Shown here in pieces: positions 44,328 through 57,339 of a DNA stretch of 64,000 nucleotides (position 1 is its first letter; each line of letters starts with the position of its first letter). Both the position numbers and the translations under genes were made by a program. This DNA is from Megamerina dolium. Lineage: Eukaryota; Arthropoda; Insecta; Diptera; Megamerinidae. The notes beneath the pieces are model-generated. The model was not told the origin of the DNA. It saw only the letters and a program-made list of their open reading frames with translations, and did not search any database. The stretch covers positions 37,787,757-37,851,756 of the forward strand of contig OY978528.1 in NCBI GenBank assembly GCA_963854835.1. Direction: 5' to 3'.

Positions 44328-44529
44328 GCGACGTAAATCGGAAAAAAAACGACGCAAATCGAAATTAAAACGATGCAAATAGAACCGACGCAATTCGGCG
44401 TCAAAACGATGCAACCCGAACCGACGCAACTTGGAATTGCAACGACGCAAACCGAATTTTTCAAGTTTTCAAAAAGCGACGCAAATCGAAACGACGCAAA
44501 TCGGGACGACGCAAGTCGGGGCTCTAGTG
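44328..44529 (-). repeat. Subterminal repeat array of the Tigger element (about ten units)
   Basis: Ten degenerate copies of CGACGCAAATCGAA occur in one orientation at about 44328, 44349, 44370, 44386, 44406, 44422, 44442, 44476, 44491 and 44506. The last copy is part of the right ITR. The left end has only two copies: the inverted one in the ITR, and one at 42107 in direct orientation. They are probable binding sites for the transposase DNA-binding domains (inference). Confidence 0.85.
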
Positions 44530-44886
44530 TATATATATATGGTCTGGTGGTGTTTCCGCAAGGTAACGTGTCTAACTGCCTCAACCGGGTGGGGCTAGCG
44601 CAATCCTTGTTGAACTCATCGCAAGTCAACTCACTGGCTGTCATGTAGTTTGACCTGAGCGCTATGTGATGATACCTTTATTTGTTAATGAGGGGTAGTC
44701 ATATAGCTTGCTCTGCTTACTCTGTGATGGCGCTTTCATTATTATTAATGAGGGCCCTCCATGTGGCACCCACCGGGCAACGTCTTCCTGGCACTCGCTG
44801 GGAGGCGGCTGAAGTGAGTGGCGAAAATCTCCTCTGTTAGAGGTTGTGTGTTGGGTTTGGGACCCGCCACATAAAAAAAACCCCCA

Positions 44887-45618
44887 ATGAAAAAAACCAA
44901 TATGCCTCGGATAAGGACTACCGCTTTTGTTGATGACCCACGCAAACGAAAAAAGGACAACGATTTACGGATATGCACCTGGAATGTCCGATCCCTTTAT
45001 AGGGAGGGTGCCTCTATCCAGCTGGTTGATGTCCTCGAAAAATACAGAGCTGACATCACCGCTCTCCAGGAAATGCGATGGACAGGACAGGGCTGCTCCA
45101 AAAGAGCGTCCTGTGACATCTACTACAGTTGCCATGCTGAAAGGCACGAATTAGGATGTGGATTTTTGGTCAGCAAGAGACTACGACATCTTGTCTCACA
45201 GTTCACGCCTGTGAACGAAAGGCTGGCCACAATCCGCATCAAAGCAAAATTTTTCAACATCAGCCTTATATGTGCCCACGCTCCGACGGATGAGAAGGAC
45301 AATGATACCAAGGAGAGCTTCTTTCAGCGCCTCGAAGAAGCTTATGACCGCTGCCCCCGCCACGATATCAAAATCGTGCTTGGCGACTTTAATGCCAGGG
45401 TGGGCAAGGAAGGTACCTTTGGTCCAACTGTCGGAAAATTCAGCCTCCACCAGAACGGAATGAGGCTGATAGACTTCGTCGCAGCACGAAACATGGTAAT
45501 TGGTGGTACCAGATTCCAGCATCTCGACATCCACAAAGCGACATGGCTGTCTCCAGATCAACGTACAAGAAACCAAATTGATCATGTGGTGATTGACGGA
45601 AGCATGCTTCCAGTGTGA
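44887..45618 (+). pseudogene. RTE copy A endonuclease, cut short by a 1-nt deletion
   Basis: From ATG 44887 (MKKTNMPRIRTT) it reads ICTWNVRSLYREG (motif 1), LQEMRWTG (catalytic Glu), CAHAPTD, LGDFNARVG (Asp and Asn), TWLSPDQ and RNQIDHVVIDG (Asp-His). This is a complete apurinic-type endonuclease set. The frame ends at TGA 45616-45618 because a G present in copy C is missing near 45600. In copy C the frame runs on into the linker and RT. A 12-bp in-frame deletion relative to copies C and D lies near 45455. Confidence 0.88.
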
Positions 45619-47147
45619 TGGACGTGAAATCGATCCGTGGTGCCAACATCGACTCGGATCACTACCTTGTTGCAGCTAAGGTGCGCACACGCCTATGTGT
45701 CGCAAATAACAAGAGAAGTCCCACACAGAGAAAGCTCGACGTCAGTAAGCTGCGATCACCAGAGACAGCAGATGCATTTTCCACTCGACTATCGGATCTG
45801 CTTATGCAGAACACTCCCCCACTTGACGATACATGCGCACGGTGGACAGATATATCCCACTCCATGACTACTGCTGCCGAGGAGGTAATCGGTTACTACC
45901 GGCCTCTGAGGAATGAGTGGTATGATCAGCAGTGTCGCGACGCTACCGCAGAGAACGACGCCGCCTACAGAAAAACCCTGCGTGCAGGCGCAACACGAGC
46001 TGTTAAGGAGCGGTACAGAGAGAAAAGGAATGCAGAGAGACGTCTTTTCAGGTGCAAGAAGAGGGAGTTGGAAAGACGCGAGTGTGAAGAGATAGAGATG
46101 TGTACCGACAAGAATGAGACTCGAAAATTCTTTGAAAAGATCAAGCGCCTGAGTGGAGGTTTGAATCCTGGAGCCTCTTCTTGTCGTGATGGAAATGGGA
46201 ATCTGGTTACGGATGTCCAGAGTGTACTGAGCCTATGGAGGGAACACTTCTCCACGTTACTGAATGGCGATGCTACGAACAATTCCGCCAGTGGAGGAGT
46301 TTGCCCGATAACCCCAATTACAGATGATGGTGTTGATATTCCACCAGCCGACTATGACGAGGTTGAAACGGCCATTTTAAGGCTGAAGAACAACAAAGCT
46401 GCGGGTGCTGATGGCCTGCCTGCCGAGTTGTTTAAGACCGGAGGCGATGAGCTGCTCACCCGCATGCACCAGCTCATAAGCAGAATATGGTCGGATGAAA
46501 GCATGCCTGATGATTGGAGGCTCAGTGTTCTCTGTCCTGTACATAAAAAAGGAGACCCCACAATTTGCGCCAACTACCGTGGAATAAGTCTCCTGAGCAT
46601 CGCGTACAAGGTTCTATCGAGCGTACTGTGTGAAAGTTTGAAGCCTATGCTCAGCAACCTGATTGGACCTTATCAGTGTGGCTTCAGACCTGGTAAATCC
46701 ACCATCGACCAGATTTTCACACTGCGCCAAATCCTGGAGAAGACCCAAGAAAAACAGATCGACACACACCACCTATTTGTTGATTATAAAGCCGGTTTCG
46801 ACAGTCCGGTAAGGGATTACCTCTACGCAACAATGTCTGAGTTCGGTATTCTTGCAAAACTGAATCGACTTTGTAGAATGACACTGCATAACTCCTGTTG
46901 TGCAATGAAAATTGGGAAGGACCTCTCCGCATCGTTTAGTACCGAACGGGGTTTCAGACAAGGTGATTCGTTATCGTGCGACTTCTTCAATCTTATTATG
47001 GAGAAAATAATACGAGCTGCTGATCTACGACATAATGGCACTATCTTCAACAAAAGTGTTATGCTGTTAGCGTATGCCGACGATATTGACATAATCGGCA
47101 TGATCACGCAAGCAGTCAGTGCAGCATTCTCAGAGTTGGAAAGATAG
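45618..47147 (+). pseudogene. RTE copy A reverse transcriptase frame, ending at a shared UAG
   Basis: The linker reads SIRGANIDSDHYLVAAKVRT onward (rest of the endonuclease domain). A basic stretch (KERYREKRNAERRLFRCKKR) follows, then RT: NNKAAGADGLPAELFKTGG, LCPVHKKGDPTICANYRGIS, CGFRPGKSTIDQIF, DYKAGFDS (motif A; Gly where copies B and C have Ala), GFRQGDSLSCDFFN and AYADDIDIIG (catalytic Asps). It is open for about 509 codons. It ends at TAG 47145-47147, after which the same frame continues with family sequence. RTE proteins prime at a nicked target and copy their RNA. Confidence 0.88.
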
Positions 47148-47726
47148 TCGCGTCGGATGGGTCTTACGGTGAACGAGGGCAAGAAGAAGTATCTAGTGTC
47201 AACAAACAAAGAGTCCCGGCGTCTTGGACAGCACATCACTGTTGACAACTACGCTTTTGAAGTAGTAAGGGACTTTGTCTATCTTGGAACCAGCATTAAC
47301 AGCAGTAATGACGTCAGCTTGGAGATCATGCGTAGGATAACTCTTGCTAACAGGCGTTACTTTGGGCTGAGTAAGCAATTGAGAAGTCGAGCCCTCTCTC
47401 GAAGAACGAAAACTACACTCTACAAGTCTCTCATCATGCCTGTACAAACATATGGCGCTGAATCCTGGACAATTTCCACCTCCGATGAGCGAATGCTTGG
47501 AGTTTTCGAGAGAAAAGTCCTACGCAAGATCTTTGGACCTATTTGCGTTGGTGGCGAGTACCGAATAAGGTACAACCATGAGCTGTACGAGCTGTATGCC
47601 GATATTGACATAGTAAAGCGCATCAAAATCCAGCGGCTGTGCTGGCTAGGTCATGTCGAGCGAATGGAAGAACACGCTCCAGCTAAGAAGGTGTTATATT
47701 CGGAACCCGCTGGAGGACGGCGCTGA
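47148..47726 (+). pseudogene. RTE copy A C-terminal domain after the UAG
   Basis: In frame with the RT segment: MGLTVNEGKKKYLVS, then DNAYFEV-type text, [50 protein letters not shown]. This is the usual RTE C-terminal region after the RT thumb. A 1-nt difference at 47724 (GGACGGCGCTGAAG) ends the frame. The last part and 3' UTR are absent. Confidence 0.82.
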
Positions 47727-47805
47727 AGAGGAAGACCAAACCTCGGTGGGAAGACCAAGTACTGGAGAACCTGACGGCGCTTGGAATTTCTAACTTGGAA
47801 TATAT

Positions 47806-48336
<531 letters not shown>

Positions 48337-48383
<47 letters not shown>

Positions 48384-48399
48384 TATATATACATATATA

Positions 48400-48482
<83 letters not shown>
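48337..48482. repeat. (TA)n microsatellite
   Basis: TA array directly behind SINE copy 2. Confidence 0.95.
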
Positions 48483-48486
<4 letters not shown>

Positions 48487-50547
48487 TTATAAATTTTTTT
48501 TTTCACTGATAAATGAATGGCCAAAAATAGAAATATAACTTTTAAATATGTATATTTGCTGCACATAAATATGTACATACATACCTACGTATTTCTGGCT
48601 TCAGTCCAAGGTCGTGTTTAAACTCGAACGCGTTACTATTATTTTAGCCCACAACTGCTGCTCCAATTTTGGTGTATTTCTCTAATTAGCGATAAAGTGT
48701 TTTAATATCTACCGCTGGAGTCATTTAGAAACACTTGCCAAATTACTGTAACAATAGTAGGCACTAGTTGCAATTGCCTTCTATGTACATATAATTGTAA
48801 TATATACCACCCGCGGCGATAATTTGTTTTGTTTAGATTAAAAACAATGGTACCAGAGATGAAATGAGGGTGAGATTGGTATTGCGCAAAAATGTCTTCA
48901 ATAATTGCCTATATTTCGTACACGTACTACTTATGGCAAGCTGAAAAAGATGTATATCTTATATGTATGTGTGCAGAATCGTATTGTTGGCTGCAATTTA
49001 TACCAATGACAAGCCTGATGGCAGGGACAAAATTTTGGGAATTACCCAATGTACATAGTCTTCTAAATAAGTACAAGTATCTGACCACTGTACATACATA
49101 AACTGTGATATACACACGTATCATTCCAACAAATTGCTTACATTAAAATCAAAAATATGTAATTTAAGTAGAAATTCAATCAAAATCAGTGCTTATGATT
49201 ATGTTATTATAGTTCATAAAGGATCCCAATGTTGACTTTCCACATCAACGCCAGCTGCCTACAAATACGGGTACTTTTTGTTCCAACCGAACTTGTCGAT
49301 ACGTCAATACGAGTACACGGGTACACCATCTACTTATATGTAATAAAATTGTAGTTACATTAGTTGAAAATATACTTAAGTTCCCATTCTATGAAATTGT
49401 GACAAAATCCTAAGATCTAATTCTTTGTGGCCATTTTAAGAGCTTTTAACCATAAAACTGCAAACACGCATAATTCATATCTGATAAGAAAAGTAGTATC
49501 TACCGTAAAATGAAATTCTACCTACATTAGTGCTTTTAAAAATACTTATGTTGAATTAAAGTAGTTCATATCCAAACTGATTCATGCTACCCATATTCGG
49601 AATTTTGATATGCAATGTTTGATAATACTATGTTTCTAATTTCAAAACATATTGGTGTCGTTAAATTTCTCTTCTCTTTGAACTTTGATTATATATGAGA
49701 ACATTTGTACTCTACATATGTATGAATATACACACACACACACACACATGGCCACACATGCCCATTATACATTAGATAATTGCCAATGTGGCTAAGTGGT
49801 CCATATCCAGGTGAGCAAAACAAATACATATGTGTTCTCCTCCCGTGTGTCGCACTCCTCATGAGCTGTGGCAATCATTGACATGGAGGAAATATTCTTG
49901 AATCGGTGCCAACTTCGAAAATCGGAAATGCCGCAATGCAATTGTATGCGACATAACATGAATCATTTCTTATGATAATTGAGTCCACGAACATCATATA
50001 ACAGTCGTTGGACCGCATATAGCTATGTAGGTGCTATTAACTTCTTTCTCAGTCCACAATAGGAGACAGTAGTAGCAGCAGCGCTTTAAACAAAAGCCTT
50101 AGTTTTGTTAGTTGTTTTCAATGTCTATAATTCAGGCGCGACATACTGCTACATGCGCTATGATACAACCAACATTTAAAAATATTCCGTTCAGTTTTTA
50201 TCGTATTCTTATTTTGAGAATATGTACGTGCTTAGAATGAATAAGTAAGAATGCTTAAGTCGGTCTAGACCGTCCTAGTTATACCCTGCGCCCAAAAGTA
50301 TAGTATTTGGGTGGTGAATTAAAAGTTTGCGGTTCACTCCTACACGTATAAGTATTCATAAATATTATTGTAGTATTTATAATATTTGTATTAGAGTCGT
50401 TTTCATAAAGTCACGAAAATATTATCCGAAAATTTCAAGTAAATCCAATAAATAGCTTTTGAAATGCTCTAAAATTACCGAAAGCGAGCGTAAAACTTCA
50501 ATTCATTTTCTTGAAGTCATGTAGTAAGCCAATACTCAATTTAACAT

Positions 50548-50804
50548 TATCTCAATCTTGACTACAACTATGGGACCATGTCAAAAAGTCGGCGATCACT
50601 GTAATTCAGTGTAATTAAAACGAGAAGACAAATCTGAATGAAATTTACAGTCAATTAATCAAAACTTATATTTTTTATAAACAATAAACAATCGTTTTTT
50701 CCTTGCCATCTTGTACATCTTCAACAAGACAAGCATCGATTAGCCTTAACTTTGACTCTAACTACGGGTCTATGTGTGTAAAGTCGGTAAACACTGTGAT
50801 TCAC
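50548..50804. repeat. Pair of direct repeats related to the foldback MITE
   Basis: 50548-50610 and 50741-50804 share the pattern 'cttgact..aactacggg.c.atgt..aaagtcgg..a.cactgt.attca.tgt' in the same orientation. Their first 25 bp match the arm of the foldback element at 17475-17616. Confidence 0.45.
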
Positions 50805-52409
50805 TGTGTTTTTCTTTTTCTATGAAGTTAACAATTTTTATTATTTTCATACGTTAAAGTGCTAATTTTAAATCACCGACGGAGAAGAGTAGTCACATTT
50901 CCACCGTCACCCTCTCCAAAAACAAAACAATTTTTTATTATTTCTGCTGATTCTTAATGTGATGATTAGTCACATTCTATGGATTTTAGGTCGCTGAATC
51001 TGAATTCGTGATCATATTTTCGCCATCACCCTCAGTTTTCTTTTTACCCTCAAAAAGCAAAATGTATGCTTCTTAAGCTTAAAAAACCTGATGACGATGG
51101 CAAAAATCCGACGCTAACCTGAGACCCAAAATTCATCATTCATATTACACTATTCCGTCGGACATTATACTTTTTTAAATTGTGCCGTTGTGCAGTTTAG
51201 CTATAAAAAATATTAGGATTATTTCTTGCAAAATGACTATCGAATAAAATATTAGAAATGTAAGAAGTATGGTTGTCCTTGGTGAAATATTAAGCCAATT
51301 ATGGTTGCTTGAATTTGAAGAACTTCCGAGACTTTGATTGCTTCGTATGGGCGTGTGAGTTAAAGGTACTTCCTTTTGTCCATAATTTCATCAAAATACC
51401 TTAACGGACAGATGTCTTAACGTTGATCAAGAATATATATTTTTCTATATCACTACCAATATATCCAAATGAAAAATGAAACTATTTGAGATAATCGCCT
51501 TTGGTTCAAAATCTTTAAGTTCCAATACCTTTTTATTTACGTTTTACTAATAATCTCTTCATTATTTCGATGAATTTCGGCGTACTGATACCGAAACGTT
51601 ATAAAAAGTTGTACTTTATATTTTTCGCAGCATCGAAATCGAAGTGCTGGGTGTGCAAATAAAACTTTTGCTTCTTGTCAACTTTTGTGAAATATAGATA
51701 AATGTAAAAATTCACCACCTAAAGCTGCAGAAAAGTATGAATTATTTTGTAAGGACCATGCATATGTATGTATGTTCCCACTGGGTATGCTAATAAACAT
51801 CTACATGCAATCGTATATGCTGTGATACATACAATAGAACAGAGATGAAGGTATATATATAGAGAAATACTGGTGTAGCAAACAAATTCTAAATACATAA
51901 AGCTATTAAAAGAAGATAAAAGGTATTTGCTACTCCATGATGAATGAAAGAATGAATGGTGGTTGATTGTGAGGAGCCATAAGCTGCCACTTAAGACAGA
52001 ATCTTACATCCTTTCATCATCAAGCACAACGTAAATCCGACTGCTGAATAGCGTGAAAACTAAGTATAGTTATGTAACATAAACGCTTCTAGTCAATATC
52101 AAGGAAGCGTTTGCATATGCACGTTGCTTTGAAAAGAAAGAAAAGAAAAGTAGACACAGAGGACATTTGTAAAATATGTATATTTTAAAGCAATAGGTAC
52201 TATACAATTATTTTAAAAACATACTTGAAACGATTATTAACAATATACAATTTCATTATGGACAATTAGAAGATATTTAGAGACAGACCGAAAACTTCAG
52301 TTCAATTGCGTCAATTTGTTCAAAAAGAAAATGAAAACAAAAAAAAATATACAAATATAATAATAAAATCGAGCAACAACGAACAACGAAACGCGCCAAA
52401 TTGGCTTAC

Positions 52410-52534
52410 GCCGCCATAACGTTGATATGTTTTTGCAGTACTATCGGTTGCTCGATTGACACTGGAGCCATTTAGACGTAAAATTCAGTCGGCATAATGT
52501 CCGTTTTCGTGATATCCATCTCATGTGCTTGCAT
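52410..52534 (-). other. Candidate 5' exon with two abutting short frames
   Basis: On the minus strand a 20-codon frame (52534-52472; MQAHEMDITKTDIMPTEFYV, stop) is followed with no gap by ATG GCT CCA (52471). This second frame reads MAPVSIEQPIVLQKHINVMA and meets a good donor, GC|GTAAGC, at 52410/52409. It is on the same strand as the Musashi-like gene and upstream of its RRM1 exons. I do not recognise the peptide. It could be an alternative first coding exon with an upstream frame, or chance. Confidence 0.22.
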
Positions 52535-53524
52535 CAGCGACACAGACACTTTTTTATGGCGGTGTGATTACTACATTTTACCATTTTACAAAGTGCATGA
52601 ATTTGATTTTTTTTTTTTGTGTGGTGTTGTTCACTAGTATATAAAGCAAAGAAGTCGTTCTTATTGCATGCACACTTCTCACACACTTTTCAAGTTTTTT
52701 TCATTGACTCTGTGTGCAACAACATAAACAAGCAGCAGCAAATGTGCAAATGTTTGAACTGCAGCCAAACTCGATACACTGAAAGGTTAAAAGTCTATAC
52801 AAGAACACTTTCTTTTTGTAGGTACAAGACTCTTGATAGTGCCACAACTAGCGTCGCAGCCACAGAGTTCCGAGATGTTTGACATTTGTGGGCGGCAAGA
52901 ACATGTTCAGTTGTAATTTCCATCATAATAAATAATGTTGTTTTGTTGGTTCTGTCATGACGCGTACAATAAACAGTACGACGAATACGTAATTATGTTA
53001 CAATGCAAGATTACAACGACAACAGCGCCATATGGCGAGACTTTTAGCAACTATACACTGGAGCAGGCATGTAGTGTACCAAAGCTTTGAGCTTTTAAAA
53101 AAAATTATCTATTTAGTGGATGGATGGATGCTCTCCATCAATTTATGAATGAAAAAGTTTTTTGATTCTATGTACTTCTATGGCACACAAAGCTTTAGTC
53201 GTCAAGTCTTCTTTCGTGCAAATAAATTATACAGCCGAGAGCACCTTAAGAGTTGTACTACAGAGAAAACGGAACCAACATACATACATACTATGAGTGG
53301 ATGGAAAATCACTGTGAATACCTTGCAGGCTGCAAACAGTCAGTCACGTGTTACTTCGTTTGGTATCGAATATTCGAATTTCCGAAAAGAGTCAACACCG
53401 AACGTGTTAAATGAGTGAGGGACGATATGAGGGTAGTGTTATTTAGTTTGTATGTAAATATATGGAGCACAATGCTTTAGAGTGTGCAGACCAGGTCATG
53501 CAACTTTAATTCGTAAACAAACCA

Positions 53525-53556
53525 TTGTCGTTGTCGTCGTCGTCGTCGTCGCTGTC
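53525..53556. repeat. (GTC)n trinucleotide microsatellite
   Basis: About ten imperfect GTC/GTT units. Confidence 0.9.
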
Positions 53557-54991
53557 ATCATTGTGGTTGTTCTCGTACTAGGTAATGCAAAATGTATTGT
53601 TAAGCTGCATTTTTCCGCTTCTTCGGCTGCTCTACGAAATAAAACCGGAAGCAGACTTGTTTTTTTTTTTCTTATGACCCTCTTTTATGCAGCAGACTTA
53701 CTGCTGTTGATTTGTATGTCGCACAAATGCCAGTCACTGTCTGCCCAGCAAACGTCATCTAGACAATGGTATTATTTGACCAAAAACAGCAAACACTGAC
53801 CTAATTAACAACGCAACTCCAAAGTATGTAACGGTTAAACTTTCGCTCCCTGTGACTTGATATATCGCCGCCATAGACAACTATCTGTTGGAATAAGACA
53901 GAAAATTGTACAGATCGCATGAAAGAATAATTGCAGTAGGCGAGAAATTTTGTAATCGATGAATTGCAAAAGCAAAATCGAAGGCAACCCTTCAAAAATA
54001 TGAATACCGTCGTCTCCAATAATGCAAAAAACGAGTAGATACCTACATACATATAAAAATAATAATTACAGTAAGTATCAGACTAGGCTAGACTGTTGAA
54101 CGCCTACCCCTCTACATGTCAACTTGTTCGTACATATTTCTTATTCTATATGTATATAGAATACTCGTATATATTGTAAAGATATACAAATATACTTTTA
54201 TATTTATAATAAGTATATATGTCGTTCTCAGAACAAAAATAAATAGCACAATGTACGTTCATATGAAGAGCTCATAGGTATAAGTACAGTGTACCATTCG
54301 TTTTTATCCTAAGCGCATCATATGAATGCATGTACTTCGTACATACAATTAACAGCAAAGATCTACATATATAACTACGGTGAAATTAGGATTTTCTTGT
54401 AGCTTTGCTATACGTAATTTGTTTGTAATACGTACTGCAAGTTAAACAAATTATTTCGGTCTATTACGATTGTAGAAGACGTGCAACTCTATCAATGTTT
54501 TGTTCCAAAATACATCCGACTGCATTTCATAGAAATTTATAGTCATTATTATTATTATTGCAATACTACTATTTAGTTATCATAAAATTATATACTTAAT
54601 TCTAATGTGTGCTTTTAAAGGCTTCTTTTTCAATGCTATTGCTATATGCTCGTTTGCCAAAAGTGATTCATTACTCAATCTTAAAAACATAAGCCAAAAA
54701 TTGTGTATATGTTGCACATGCCACATGGCATAACATATGAAAGACAAAAACGCACTTTGCGACTCTTACGAATCATATTCGGTTGTAAGCAACATGTCCT
54801 TTGGCACTCGCTATACTCTCAAACAAAAATAAATCGAACGGTTTCTAATTTTCGGTTGACTAAATTTTGCAAGTTCTTCAGACTATAATGTCTCTATAAT
54901 GTCTTCAGACGATAATGTCTCTTCCTATCGACAATTTGACTACAGCGAGTTAGGTAATAGTCCAAAATTAGCTTAAACGTATTTTCTTGAC

Positions 54992-57313
54992 ATATTTCCA
55001 TAGATACAGTATCACCGAACAGCAATATAAAGAATTTTTCTCAAATCTTGATAACAAATTCTTGGTTGCTGGCGATTTCAACGCCAAACACACTCACTGG
55101 GGCTCCCGCTTAATAACTCCAAAAGGCAGAAGACTATACTCAATCATTACTAACCATGTCTATGATGTAATCTTAAATGGTCAACCGACATATTGGCCGA
55201 CGGACAAGGGGAAGATACCCGATCCCATAGACTTTGGAGTCGCCAAAGGTTTGCAGATGGAAAATATCTCCACAGAGTGTAATAATGATCTCTCATCTGA
55301 TCACTCACCCACGATAATCTCTATAAAATCACAAAGCCCCCAAGGCAATTGCGTTAGAAAGAAAATAGACTGGTTGAAATTTAAGAAATATGTAAATTCC
55401 CATCTTCCTCTAAGTACTGTATGGAAATGGAAAAATGAAGAATGTAGACTCACCTATCGAAAAATTCAACCAGTTGCTCTCATTAGCTCTCAGCTCAGCT
55501 ACCTGCACTAGAGTATACAAGCAATTAAACTATAGCCCATGCACACCAGTGGAAGATCACATAGCCAAACTAACACCTAGTGAAGCGTCAGACTACTCTT
55601 TGTAGAAATCAGCAAAAAACTCAAATCGACCAATTCTCACTGATTCCCCCATCCATTTGAGTGACGGTAATTGGGCTAGAAGCAACTATGAGAAGGGAGT
55701 GGCTTTTGCAAACCACTTAAAAAGTGTGTTTACACCCAATCCACCCTCTACACATTCCTCATTACCAAAATTAACTTCTCAACCTTGTTCAATAACGCTC
55801 AAAATTAAAAAAAAGGACATATTCAAAGCAATTTATAAAGATTTAAACCCAAAAAAATCACCTGGTCCAGATAAAATTACCGGTAAAATGTTAAAAGAGC
55901 CGCCTCCAGCTTCAGTAATTCATCTCATGCACATTTATAATGCTATCCTTCGCATTAAACACTATCCCAAATGCTTGAAAACTTCAAAAATTATTATTAT
56001 AGCAAAACCAGGAAAAGACCGTACAAAAGTTGCATCGTACAGACCTATCAGCCTCCTGCCTCTACTCTCTAAAGTATTCGAAAAGCTACTTATCATGAAT
56101 ATAACTCCATTTATTAATCTCAACCAACTGATTCCCCAACATCAATTTGGATTTAGAAAACAGCACGGCACAATAGAGCAAGTTCATCGCATTGTAACTC
56201 TGATAAGGAACACTTTTGAAGAAAAAAAGCATTGCTCAGCTGTCTTTCTTGATATTACTCAAGCTACTCGATAAAGTATGGCACGATGGCCTTATTTACA
56301 AACTCAAACTATTACTGCCTGCAAATGTCTCCTCATTGCTTACTAGCTGTCTCACGAAAAGACAATTCCTCGTACATCACAAGGATTACACAACAAATCC
56401 ATTGGATATTCGCGCTGGTGTTCCTTAAGGAAGCGTTTTGGGCCCCTTACTGTACATCTTATACACTTCAGATATGCCCAACAATAACTATACATTCATA
56501 TCGACCTTTGCTGATGATACGGCAATATTGTGCTCTCGCTCTAACTCCATAGATGCTACAACACTTGCAGACTCATGTCGATTCTATCGAAATCTGGTTA
56601 GGAAAATGGCGCATAAAAGTCAATGAATCAAAGAGCGTACACATAATCTTCACACTAAGGCTAGATACATGTCCCCCACTTAAAATAAATGGCCAATCAG
56701 TTCCACAATGTTCCTCAACAAAGTACTTGGGTATTCACATCGACAGAAAGCTGACCTGGAATAATCACATAGAGGCAAAGAAAACTCAGATCAAGCTTAA
56801 AATTAAGCAGTTATGGTGGCTGCTACACAAAAGCTTAAAGTTGAATCTCGAATACAAGGTCTATTATACAAAGCAATTTTGAAGCCAATCTGGACTTATG
56901 GTATTCAGTTATGGGGCATTGCAGCGAATACAATTCAAGTGCCTGCGAATTATTGTTTCCGTGCCTTGGTATATGAGGAACGTTAACATCCATCGAGATT
57001 TGAATGTACCCACAATTTCTGAGGAAGTTGCAAAGTCCTGCAGAAGTAACATTCAAAAATTACACAACCATCCGAATCCCCTTGCTAGGCAATTGTTGCT
57101 GAGCACAGGCCATCGACGACTAAAAAGAAATGACACATTGAATACGCTGTGTAATTGCTAAACCTCGCGGCTCAACAAATTGTGATTGAACAACGGGAAT
57201 ATCACATAATTTTAAGTTAGTTTGTAAGATTTGAATACTTATTGTGAGTTTCTACTAATGGTAGAAAGATTCAATAAAATCTTAGTATTTAAACAAAAAA
57301 AAATATTTCCATA
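54992..57313 (+). mobile_element. 5'-truncated Jockey-type LINE with poly(A) and 11-bp target duplication
   Basis: The element occupies 55003-57302. ATATTTCCATA occurs immediately before it (54992-55002) and immediately after its A-run (57303-57313). It has an AATAAA signal at 57273-57278 and ends in a poly(A)-like run (57290-57302). It begins abruptly inside the endonuclease coding region. All of this is the hallmark of target-primed insertion with 5' truncation. Confidence 0.9.
55003..57161 (+). pseudogene. Jockey-type endonuclease/reverse transcriptase, frameshifted
   Basis: The endonuclease C-terminal half has VAGDFNAKHTHWGS (catalytic Asp/Asn) and SSDHSPTI (catalytic His). The RT region has LNPKKSPGPDKITGKMLKE, YRPISLLPLLSKVFEKL, HQFGFRKQHGTIEQVHRI and VFLDIT (motif A). 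After a frameshift come AFDKVWHDGL, RAGVP-stop-GSVLGPLLYILY (motif B, with a stop in place of Gln) and FADDTAIL (catalytic Asp pair), then STKYLGIHIDRKLTWNNH (thumb) and a C-terminus to 57161. It lacks RNase H, as Jockey elements do. At least four frame changes or stops are present. Confidence 0.88.
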
Positions 57314-57339
57314 TTTCACAGCTGGCTGTTAGAAGATGC

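Larger units (their letters stand above)
44541..47795 (+). mobile_element. RTE LINE copy A, full 5' end, 3' end missing
   Basis: Starts GGTCTGGTGGTGTTTCCGCA, as does copy D (61985), so this is the true 5' end or close to it. A leader of about 345 bp precedes the coding region. The match to copies C and E stops at 47795, about 115 bp before the (taag)n tail, and runs into 'ttggaatatataaacatata' and (TA)n. The element is therefore 3'-truncated or was cut by a later event. The TA arrays on both sides hide any target duplication. Confidence 0.88.
48483..54991. other. Mostly unique intronic sequence
   Basis: A 6.5 kb AT-rich stretch with few recognisable features: a (CA)n run (49731-49748), a 'tataccctgcgccc' block like the start of the dispersed repeats (50281-50295), two related direct repeats (50548-50610 and 50741-50804), a GTC-rich microsatellite (53525-53556) and a possible 5' exon (52410-52534, listed separately). 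Several open frames of 60-105 codons show no family motif. Confidence 0.4.

Noticed and set aside
50872..51170. Possible MITE with CCGACGGA ends
   Set aside because: Only about 12 of 15 positions match at the ends, and no target duplication is seen.
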